Positions 54,650 to 64,000 of a stretch of 64,000 nt of DNA are shown in pieces. The notes under the pieces are model-generated. The model saw only the letters and a program-made list of their open reading frames with translations, ran no database searches and was not told the DNA's origin. Positions within the stretch are counted from its first letter, which is position 1, and each line of letters begins with the position of its first letter. Both the position numbers and the translations under genes were made by a program. Where the stretch lies: assembly GCA_030272585.1 (NCBI GenBank), contig BSYQ01000008.1, positions 2,170,001 to 2,234,000 of the forward strand, in the 5' to 3' direction. The DNA is from Bryopsis sp. KO-2023. Lineage: Eukaryota; Chlorophyta; Ulvophyceae; Bryopsidales; Bryopsidaceae.

Positions 54650-56630
54650 CAGACTGGTGATAAATAAATCCAATGGGAAAAAGGAACAAAATTGTTTCGA
54701 GATGTTACTTGCTGTGGGCGTTCGATTAATGAGTTCAGGTGAAGATTGGGCCAGAGTTTCTTATTTTATTGTTTCAATCGTTTTTTTTTCTTCCCAAAAG
54801 GGGTCCAAGATCAAGACTTTCTTTGTTTCGAGAATTGCTTTGTTTCAAGCTGGGTGGGTGCAATGTCGAGTGGGGTAGGTATATATTCAGATATAGTTCA
54901 GATGTTCCATATCGTAGCTCTTTAATGATTGTCAAAAGGTGCTGCTGTATTGTTTTCTTGTGAAAACTCTTGGCCTGTCCCTTGGGCAGAACAAGAAAAC
55001 GTTGATGGTTTTGGGGGCTATAACAGAAAATCGCTTGTTCTCATGCTTCTTTCCTGCCATACCAAAGTTTACAAAACTTGTGAGTCCAGATTCACGCTTT
55101 CGAGAGAGTTTTTTTTTCTTAAGAAAGATGACGGCCTAAACAAACATCGAAATACATTGCCGAATTTTGGAGCCACTCTTCCAGAAATTCCACAGAACGT
55201 TCACAATTAAATTGCGACCACCACTTAAACAAAGGGGGGTCTAGGTGTTGATCAATACTGGTACGGTGGAGAAGAGAGTAGGAAATGCAATGGATGCTTT
55301 ACAGAGGGGGCTAAAATCCAGCTTATTCTTTGTTTTTCTGACGTGCATTGGACTCAACAGCCTCCAAGACAAACTCACTCAATATCTTTACTAACGGAAA
55401 ACGCTCGATGCACCACACACACAGGCACGTTGAAATGCAATTGAGGGCTATAAAGAAATGCAAAAAAATATAAATATGTATACCTATACCTATATATATA
55501 TATATATATTTCTTAAATTTTCCCTCCAGAAACCGGAGCAGGGGCTGTCAAATATGGCATCTCTCTCCAGGACGCAGTGCTGTTTTATGGTTACACCTGA
55601 GGAGATGTGCAGCATCCAAAGAAAATCGAACATACCAAGGCCTCCTTATTTAGGCATGTCAATTATTGCCCTCTAACTTTTTTTTCCTTCTTTTCTTGAG
55701 AAAAATAAAAAAAAAACGAAAAACAAAATTGCCTTCTATACTTAGCAGATCGAAACCGGGACGGACAAGGCAAAAAATCGCGTCCCGATTTCTCTCCCCT
55801 CAATTTCGACCCCTTTCTTTCAACAACAGATTTAAACCCCCACCATCCAAGCTACAATGCCCGAGATGCATCCTTTTTTTTTTTGGTTACATTAACCCCC
55901 CCCCCCCCCCCCTTTCCCCTCTTCACCCTTGACTTGCATGGTATATATATATGTATTTTTAAAACCTTTTTTTGAACACTTCCCAATCAACAAATTATAA
56001 CCTGGAATAATCCAGGCCGGGCAAACAGCGATGCTGACTAAGAGATGGACTCTGAGCAGCATGGAGCCTCTTTATTCTGGGCAGGAACCCCCCAATCTAA
56101 AATACTAAAATAAAGAGATAAAAAAAACCCATGTCTTTTTGTCGATATCCCCACAAATCCCTGAAAAACGGTCCCCAGGTCCGTTCAAACCGAAGGTACA
56201 TTCCGTACTTTTCTTATCTTTTTTCTTTTATATTTTTGATATTGTTTTTTTTTTTTTTTCATTCAAAACCCCCACCCACCCCCTTCACAAATATACACAC
56301 CTTTTTTTTCCCCTTTTCTTTTTTCATCTTACCAATTTCCCCCCCCCCCTCCACACCCCAACCAAAAACCCTCCCCAACACCCCCGCTCTGTTACACAAT
56401 GCTACAATTTCTCTCAAACACAAATGGAGAGGGAAGAACAACACATATACACATAATAAAAATATGTACACATACGTGTGCAAGTGCATTTTTTTTTTCC
56501 TTTTTTGTGCCTTTCTTTTCTTTTCTTTTTTTTCTACCCGAAAAAAAAAAAAAAGAAGAAGAAGAAAAACAAAACAAAACCAACAAAAGAAACGCAAAAG
56601 AAGAAAAAAAAAACCAACACCACAAAACGG
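54650..56630. other. AT-rich intergenic region
   Basis: Homopolymer runs (C18-like at 55900, T and A runs around 56240-56600), TA repeats at 55490-55510. The long ORFs at 56131-56949 are low-complexity artefacts. Confidence 0.45.
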
Positions 56631-56636
56631 AAATCA

Positions 56637-59600
56637 TCAGGCTTGCTGGCAAACCAGCCCTGGCAAAACGGTTTGGTATACAATGATGGGGAGAGTGACG
56701 AACATCAGCAGCACTGTCAAAAGCAACATCCAGGGTAGAGCCGCCTCGAAACGCTCGTCGATAAACCTCGGAATCAAAACGAAACTCATCCCGCAGCCGG
56801 CCAGAAATCCCCCCACGTGCGACAAATGGGAGGTGTCTTTCTGGGTGGCCAGGGCTACAGCCGTCGCGACCAAGAAAACCAGAACCCCGAAAAGGCGGAG
56901 GAATGGGAATACCACGTGCTTGAAATCGATCAGGAGGTCGACGATGTAGAATCCTGCCAGTCCGAAAACGCAGCCGCTGGCACCAAGGACGAGAGCACAG
57001 GGGTCCTCCCCAGCCGCACTAACAAAATTCCCTGAAGAAATGGCATCGATGCACGAGATGTCAGCATACTTTTGTTGGTTTTTTGGATGGAGGAGGATTG
57101 GAGAGAATTTTTCTGTAGATACATATCTTCCCCCATGGTTGGATTTTTAAGCTGTAAAAATTGGTATCCATAATTCAAGCATCGAGTATCGAATTGAAAA
57201 AAAATAAAATTGACATTTATTTTCATCAGATGTTGAAAAGACACGACAATCAATATGTACAAAACAATTTCATTTTGCATTTTTCAGAAATTGAACACAC
57301 TTTGTTTCAGGACATCCTCTCAAAATCTAACAAATTCCATATATGAATATCTGTAGCCATTATACTTCTGAATCCTGCGGGGTCATATATATTTATATAT
57401 AATTTCGGTAGCTACTGAAATTAATTCAACACTGACCAAAGTACACGATTGACGGGGGGGGGAGCCAGCCATTACCTGCCACTCCAGAGAACAAGCAAAC
57501 CAGGGACGTCCTCCAAAATCCATACTTTCCCTCCAATCCCCAGGAAAGCACCATGAACAGCAGAACATTGCTGGCCAAATGACTGAAACTTTCGTGAATG
57601 AGGGTCGACGTGAACCAGCGACGCGACTCCCCACGCATGGACGGCAGGAACCTTGCCCCCCATCTCACCAAAAAATCGGAGTTGAAAGTCCTCCAGTCAT
57701 CCCGCTCCACCAACCAGTCCGACATCTCTGTGGGACCGTACTGATAATCCGGAATCACCTCGCCACCCACCCGTGCCACCCAAAGGGGGTACTCCCCAGC
57801 CATGAAAAAGAAAATGAGGGACAGCATGAAAGGAAACAGAATCGTGAAGAACAAGAACTTCTTGTGGTAGCGTGGCGGGGACATCAGCTCGAACACCCAC
57901 TGACTCCAGATGAAAACTTGAGTTTTCAGTCTGTCCCACGGTCCAATGTACTTGTTGGATTCGTATTTGCTGATGGCCGCCATCAGCTGAGTCTTGTGTT
58001 TCGACTTTTTGTGTTTTCGCCTCATTCCACTGATTGGGTGGCGGATCTGGTCCCAGGCCCGAGCCAATCGACCCCTCCTCCTCCTCAGACGGAGCTGTTT
58101 GACAAAAAAAAAAAAACAGAGCGTGTTATTCAAAGGCGGAGCAAGGATTTGGACTTACAGCAAGACTGCGTGGGTGTCCTTGTGGCAGTATATTAGGGTT
58201 TCAAAATTCAGGCACCTCCACCACCAGACTATGGGTTTTTTCCCCCTTTTCGTTCCGCACTTGGAGAATAAAGAGACAAACGTGTTTTTCATTGTTCTTT
58301 TTGGGGACATAGAAAAGGAAAGTTGTTGAATGTACAGTTTTGTCATGTTGAATGACTGACTGATATGCACCCCATTGATGCATACGATCGGCACATGTCG
58401 TGTAGTCACCCAATAGAATTCCCTCACCTTGCCAGCCTTTGGTTGCCGAGGAACCTCAGGAGCATCCTCCTCCTTGTTCACTTGCTGCTCCCTATGGCCC
58501 GACAGCCAGCCCATTCCAGACAAACTCGCTTTCTTGAGCCGGGGCCTCAAGTTTGTCCAGAGCTCGCCCACAAATTCCATCGACATCCCGTGACCCGGTG
58601 CTGTTTTCGGTTTATGGTTAACTTGGGAGGCGCTGTCGAGGTCCATCCCGATCGTGGGGAAGACAAACGAACCCATGCGTGGTGATTTCTTTGGCATCCG
58701 ACCGAGCTCCACTTCCACGAGGGCGTCGTTGGCACCATGCACCGCCCTCCTCTGCTTCCCGGCCCGCTTGAGATTGTGCACACCTTGAAAACTCCTCGAT
58801 CGTCTGTATCTAGCCCTCATAAACTCCTCGTCGCTGGAGTATTGCCTGCGGTGACCTTTCTTCGGTCGGGGGCTGATCAGGGAGGCGATGGTTTCCGTGT
58901 CCGAGAAATAATCCTCCCCACCGTCGGCGTTTGTTGGCCTAGCTAGACGATTCTCCTCGTACATTTTCCTCAGCCAACGACGGTGAGACCTCAGGGGGAA
59001 CTCTGCAACGATGAGGGAGAGGTAATGCAGAATCAGAGCCCACATGCCAACTCCCTTTGGCGTCGCTTTGTCGTCTGACTTGGCATCTTCTGGGACCTGC
59101 TTACTGCCCGATGGCCTGTTCAACAGCAGGGATAGAGAAATTGTTTAATTGTTTAATTGTTTAATTAATTGGTCGTTAAGAAACAATCCTGTGAAAGCGG
59201 AGATAAGGAGTTATATGGAAAGCATGTTTCTTTTTTTTATTATTATTTTGACCTGGGTGGTGTGGGTGGCTTCATCGGATGGTTTCCATGGTTATCCCCT
59301 GGAGCCATGCTGCGATAGACCCCCGTTTTCTCAAGCAGCTCCGCAGAAGCTTTCTGTACACCCACACAACATTCCTCATTACTGTCTTTTCATATTTATC
59401 GATCGGCCAAGCCCAACTCCCATTCACTTTTTCTTGCAGTGGGAGGAGATCTCGCAGAATGCTGTCTTTTTTTTCTCTTACCTTGCCAGAAGCCTCCATC
59501 TGAATCATGTGGGCAGCGTCTCGCTCCATGGCTGGCAAATCGCTCTTGAAGGCACTTTCCGCCATGCGTCCCTTCAGAGATTTTTGACTGTGCTGTTCGA

Positions 59601-61419
59601 GGGACTGGAGTGCTGTGTCGACTCTCGCCAAAGCTTGAGACGACGTCCCGTGCTCCAAGCCCGATTTCTGCTCAGCAAAAACCTGCCCGTAGTATGCCTG
59701 AGCCGATGCAAAGGGAGATCCCTGGGTGGGTGGCGTCACCGGTTGGGGAGTGTTCGCCGTGTCATTTCTACCCATTCTAGAGAAAGATGGATTGTCCCCA
59801 GATGAGGCGGATGGGCTGGAGGGTGGCCTCTGAAGAGACGGCCATCGAGACAGTCCACCCAAAGCGTTTTGAAATTGATGTGCTGGCATTGATGCCGCAG
59901 GGTGTAAGGTGTTGGGAGGTCGGAAATCTGACACCGGCTTGTTCTTCCCGTCGTTTTCTAAGTACTCCATCAACGCCATATCCTTCAACGATACAGCCCT
60001 CGTCATTTTGGGGGTTGGGGTGTTTCTCATCGGACGAGATAGACCTCCATTCTTGAACGAGCTGCTGCGCAACTCTTCTTCCACGATCATGCCTGGCTCC
60101 ATGGAGGCAGTCCTAGCCAGACTGTCAGTCCGTGGAAACACAGGAATGTCCAGGGGTGTGCGAGGCCTGCTGCCCTTTCTGGAAAGCGGCCTTGGAATCG
60201 ACATGGCCTCGGGAGTGGCTGAATCTGCCCGTCGCAACATAGGGGACATCCGATAATCAGGTGTGGCAGAATCTGCCCTCCGTAATGACGGGGACATCCG
60301 ATAATCAGGTGTGGCGGAATCAGCCCTACGCAATGATGGGGACATCCGATAATCAGGTGTTGCAGAGTCGGCCCTGCGCAATGATGGGGACATCCTATAG
60401 TCAGGGGCCGCAGTATCGGCCCATGTTAAAGAAGGAGAAGCCCTGTAGTCCATGGACTCTCCTGTGTGGGTCAAAAGCTCCTTATTGGAATCCATATCTG
60501 TCTTTCCAGACCACACGATTGGATTCGGCTCAGGGCAAGCTTCCAGTTTTTCCTCCATGATGCTTGATGTGGTCCCTCCTGACCTGAGTTTGTACAAGTT
60601 CTTTTGGCTGCTGGAGTTGGTTCTGGTCAGAGAGCTAGGCTCTGCTCCTAGCACCTTCTCAGAAACTGTCCTTTTTAATAGACCAGGTTTTTTGTGCTTA
60701 ACCCTGGTATTTTCCTTGCTGTGGTGGTCCTTTTGCCAATACAACGCGTCAGGACCAGCGAATCCCAACTGCCCCAGCTCCTCCGAGTATGCTCTCGACA
60801 GACCTCCGCGCTTCTGCCTGTGACGGGCCTTGGTCCCATGGCCCCTAGTGTTACCGCTGGATGAGCCAGGGTTAGGACTTCGAATAAGCTTCGAAGATTT
60901 GCTTTTCAAAAGGCTGCGACTGCGCGTCATGGATATTTCTGGTTCAATTTCTGCCACAATTGCAGCGAGAGGGTCCACCCCTCCAGTGCGCTGCATTCTC
61001 GTCTTCCTGCGCAGGTGAAGCTCATCTTTTTGCAACTCCTGAGGCTGTCCAGGCCTCGAGTTGGCAGCGTTCGCCGAAAGGAGCCGCGGCAAGTGAGATT
61101 TCCTCACGCGGCGATCTTGTGGCTGGCTGAGAGAAGCGTCCTCTTCAGGCAGACTGCTCGGAAGGTCGTAGTCATCCAAAGCTCCCAAAACGTCCGCGCG
61201 GTCGTTCCCATTATTTCCATGCGTTCCCCCCAGTTTCAGTCGGGGAACCTTCTCCACCCGCTGACGTTGCCTTGCGGCATGCTCCTCAACCAACACCTCC
61301 TCGTTCTGGTCGAAGTTCAGGGTGTTCCACCCAGCGTCCACGTTTGCGTGTGCCGCGAAGGCACTCGCGATCGCGGTCCTGGCGGAACCTTGAGGGGCAG
61401 GGGAATCTTGACCAGACAT
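56637..61419 (-). CDS. Rhomboid-family intramembrane protease with a very long disordered N-terminus
   Basis: Exons 56637-57031, 57476-58094 and 58428-59115 join in phase; the big exon 59482-61419 (646 codons, ATG 61419) lies directly upstream. A short exon between them (within 59120-59480) is required by phase and not located. C-terminal motifs are rhomboid: WFTSTLIHESFSHLASN, the active serine in LGASGCVFGLAG, and the histidine in HLSHVGGFLAG, so both catalytic residues are present, followed by further helices. One helix before the core (LFFTILFPFMLSLIFFFMAG) plus a long luminal loop give an iRhom-like layout. The N-terminal about 900 residues are Ser/Arg/Pro-rich with five copies of a 16-residue repeat around DYRMSPSLRRADSATP (48-bp units, about 60240-60420). 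If the large exon is a separate gene, the rhomboid would start near MNRPSGSKQ at 59123. Confidence 0.75.
60243..60425 (-). repeat. In-frame 48-bp coding repeats
   Basis: About four to five units (GATAATCAGGTGT(G/T)GC, NNN, GGGGACATCC) encoding a 16-residue Ser-Pro/Arg repeat in the N-terminal exon of the rhomboid gene. Confidence 0.85.
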
Positions 61420-61424
61420 GTTCG

Positions 61425-62085
61425 GCCACAGAGCACCGACTCCCCTAAACCTCTTCCAGAGGTACCAGCAACAAACACCTCCCCCAACTCACCTTCCTGA
61501 CTAGCAGGTGTGCAGTTCGCACACAAGGTGCAATGTCGATCACGTGATCGCGCCTTGTCCTCCTCTCTAATTCACCACACGTGAAAATAACCCCGTCAGC
61601 GATTTGGGGGATGCGTTACTTTGGGGTGGGAGGCGGGACCCCTTTTTTGCCGCGACGGGTGGAGTGGAAGGGCTTTGGCTGCGGCTTGCAAGGAAATGCA
61701 CGTGAGCCACGTGTTACCTTGCAGTGGAGTCAACCAACACCGGATATTGGCCCCCCTGTTCCTGTGCTCTTTGGGACGTCGAATCAAATCTGTTGGGGTG
61801 GCGCCAATTGTGTCGCGAGGTACACTTCCAACATTTGATATCCCGCTTCCTGGGTATTGAAACAACAGGGGTTGTGTGGCTATCTTGAAGGATAGGTGGT
61901 CTGGTGCCTGCAAATCGCATTCGTTTGAGACGTGGATGGGAAGTCGGCGCTTCCCGCGGTGTAGGTGCGGGGACCTGACTGGAGGAGTGCTGCCACAGGC
62001 GTTAATAGGTACGTTTCCCGCTTATCAAGAATAGTAACCCCCCCGGTTTAGCGGAGCCCCCAGATTGATTACGTCCGGGGGAAAA
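61425..62085. other. Divergent upstream region with CACGTG-type palindromes
   Basis: GATCACGTGATC at about 61536-61547 and CACACGTG at about 61575 could be bHLH/bZIP-type sites in the shared promoter of the rhomboid gene and the plus-strand gene. A plus-strand open stretch at 61700-61819 (SQPTPDIGPPVPVLFGTSN), ending at a possible donor AG|GTACAC, may be an upstream exon of the next gene. Confidence 0.3.
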
Positions 62086-62089
62086 GGGT

Positions 62090-62683
62090 TTGATCAGTGG
62101 GTGCGGCGGATACACATATCCCGTGACGGTTTTTTCGAGCGTTCTGTTTTTTTTGGGGGGTGCACGAAGGGTGTGCGTTCTGATGGGTGGTTCGGGGGTG
62201 AGCGCGATCACTGTGAGGGTGGAGGTGGCATCCGGCGACGGCTCCCAGCAAGATACCACGCTCGAGGCGAAATCGTGGCTGTTCAGACCCGTGACGCCGC
62301 ACGTCAGGCTCTGCGACAACGAGCGGTGTGCGCGGGAGGCTCGAAAACGCGAAGTCGGCTCGACCACGCGGCTGCTGGTCGCGACGGCGTTCTGCTTGAT
62401 TTGGAACGTGGCGAGCATGGTGGTGACTTTGGCACTGGTACGCACGGGGTTGAAATCGAACGTCTCGATCGATTCGCCGGAAATGGTGACTCTGCTGGTG
62501 ACTGCCATGCCGTTCTTGATCGTGGGGTCGGTGTTGATGTGGCTGGTCGTGGCGCAATGGACGAAACGATTGGGGAGGCGTTTTTGGGGGGGCAATTTTT
62601 GTGCTTGTCGTGATTTGGATTCTACGCGCCTCCAAGGGATTTCGGCTTCGGAGCCGACCTTGGTGGGGGTGCAATCGGCTTAA
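62090..62683 (+). CDS. Possible small membrane protein (terminal exon)
   Basis: An open frame of about 190 codons ending in TAA at 62681-62683. The later part has two convincing hydrophobic helices (LLVATAFCLIWNVASMVVTL and MVTLLVTAMPFLIVGSVLMW) separated by about 20 residues. A Cys-containing stretch lies before them (VRLCDNERCARE). The true start is unclear: the first codons (YTYPVTVFSSVLFFLGG) may be intron, with splice entry near 62165. No family recognised. The other two frames are also open here, which lowers confidence. Confidence 0.4.
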   Translation: MISGCGGYTYPVTVFSSVLFFLGGARRVCVLMGGSGVSAITVRVEVASGDGSQQDTTLEAKSWLFRPVTPHVRLCDNERCAREARKREVGSTTRLLVATAFCLIWNVASMVVTLALVRTGLKSNVSIDSPEMVTLLVTAMPFLIVGSVLMWLVVAQWTKRLGRRFWGGNFCACRDLDSTRLQGISASEPTLVGVQSA

Positions 62684-62689
62684 TTATAA

Positions 62690-64000
62690 AAAAAAGAAAC
62701 AAAACAAAAAAACATTTCCTTGACCATGCGTTTTGCTTTTCTCTGTAGATCTTAGTCATGCTTTATGGGTTGGAAGGGAAATACTGTGGAGTTGTTTTTT
62801 TTTTTCACTATTTTTTGCTTTTTCCAAACCCCCCATGTAGCTAGCTAGGTCGAGGAAATGGATATTCTGTCGTGTTTTTTTTTATTTTACCCTGTTTTCT
62901 TTTTTTGGTGGGGGTAGGATTTTTTTTTTTTTGGTGGTTGTAGCTCCCTGCTTGGTGGGTGGAGTCCGAATAATCAGCAAGAATAAGACTGTGGGGGGGA
63001 TTTGATCTTCCCACATATATTTTTTAAAATTGGAAAAAAAAGGAAAAATGGAGGAAACCTTGGGGAAAAATCTATGTTTCGCCATAAATCGGCTAATGAT
63101 TGTGGAGGGTCGATTTCGGCTAGCTTTCAAAAAGGGGAGAGAGTGAAAAAGAAAAAAACAAGGTCTTCGTAAAAAAAGAAAGGAAAAAAAATACTGATGT
63201 TGGTAAAATAAATCCATTCAACTGATTGATTTGATATGTCGACCATTTTTTTTTGTTCAACTGTTTTTAGGGGGGAAAAGTACTGGGCAAGATTAAAAGA
63301 TGGGCGGCATGGTTTTTGTTGTTGTTTTTTTCCCTAAAGGATCAAGGGAAAATGAAAGAAAAAATCATTAATGCTGAGGATAAAAGAAGGGATGGTTTGA
63401 TTTTTTTGTTGGTGTTTTTTTTTCTGTTTGGTTAGAGAAAAAGAGAAAAGGTGGTTGATGGTTTTATTATGATTCCATATATATAAAAAAGAAGACCACT
63501 CGGTTTTTGAAATAGATATGATCTATAAAATCAAGGCTAGCTGGAGAACATGGAGCGAAAAAAAATTAAAAAAATCTCAAGAAGAGACACCCAAGCATAA
63601 ACTAGATTTCATGAGGGGAAAAAAAATCAAGATGTTTTTTTTTAGTCCTCTTTTTTTTGTTGTTTAATTCATATGAGGAAAAGAAAGGTGGGTTCAAACC
63701 GAGGTGGGAAAAAAAAAGATAAGATAAAAAAAAACCAAGAAGGAGCACTCAGTCCTGGTAGCAGTTTATTTTTTTTTTTGGAAAAAAAAAACGAACAAAA
63801 GTCCTCTTTAGATTTTAATTTTAGCTGCAATTCGATTTGCGAAAGAAATATATTCCTGTCGAATGTATGTTTTAGAAAAAAAAAGGGAAACACACAGTAG
63901 GAGTGCAGAAAGATTTTTTTTTGAAATCGATCGTAACCAGGTCTGCTTATTTTTTCGAATGAATTGGGATCGGCACTGGTGAAAGGGAATAGAGTAGAAG
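62690..64000. other. AT-rich region to the window end
   Basis: Dense poly-A/T and poly-G runs; no gene supported. Confidence 0.45.

Noticed and set aside
56131-56949. 272-codon ORF with poly-Phe and poly-Lys stretches
   Set aside because: Homopolymer runs in intergenic DNA; its end overlaps the antisense of the rhomboid last exon.
62002-62674. Minus-strand ORFs opposite the possible membrane protein
   Set aside because: Lack hydrophobic segments or domains; His/Pro/Arg composition typical of antisense frames, though all frames here are open so certainty is limited.

Overview
This is eukaryotic nuclear DNA. Protein-coding stretches are split by GT-AG introns of about 50-350 bp, TATA boxes lie about 90-130 bp upstream of start codons, AATAAA-type signals follow some stops, and there are long homopolymer runs, microsatellites and many transposable elements. 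I cannot name the species. A fungal- or bacterial-type MFS transporter, a chromodomain Ty3/gypsy element, pogo and hAT elements, hemopexin repeats, a USP7-like protein, a BCS1-like AAA protein and a rhomboid together suggest an early-diverging fungus, an alga or another protist. That is inference only.

Layout. 1-3.4 kb: the tail of one protein kinase (+) converges on a second kinase tail (-). Next comes the first copy of a small two-exon gene ('gene D'). 3.6-4.5 kb: a pogo-like MITE. 4.6-13.65 kb: a complete Ty3/gypsy chromovirus-type LTR retrotransposon (420-bp LTRs, 5-bp target duplication, gag, pol with one in-frame TGA, and an unusual extra ORF with a Cys/His motif). 13.7-16.5 kb: a decayed pogo transposase interrupted by a foldback hAT-like element. 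17.1-18.4 kb: a secreted alanine-rich cysteine protein. Relatives of it lie at 24.2-24.9 kb (truncated) and 38.0-39.3 kb (complete), and an exon fossil lies at 1.34 kb. 19.1-19.95 kb: a palindromic and tandem GC-rich repeat. 20.0-21.3 kb: a broken ASNSD1-like gene. 28.3-29.8 kb: an MFS transporter with one frame break. 30.4-31.1 kb: a WSSYP-type domain protein. 32.7 kb: a BTB domain. 34.3-36.35 kb: a secreted protein of eight hemopexin repeats, interrupted by a foldback element.

40.4-43.5 kb: a USP7-like protein of at least eight exons that lacks the catalytic Cys and His. 43.7-45.0 kb: the second copy of gene D. 46.4-47.3 kb: another kinase. 47.8-51.7 kb: one LRR gene with a polytopic membrane C-terminus. 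53.0-54.6 kb: a BCS1-like AAA ATPase. 56.6-61.4 kb: a rhomboid protease preceded by a very long disordered N-terminal region. 62.1-62.7 kb: a possible small membrane protein. The rest is AT-rich and shows no gene I can support.

No operon-like logic links the genes. The shared theme is gene duplication (gene D, kinases, alanine-rich family) and heavy remodelling by DNA transposons, several of which have exact target-site duplications. Gene models were spliced by eye from splice-site motifs and reading phase. Models whose exon phases agree are given higher confidence.
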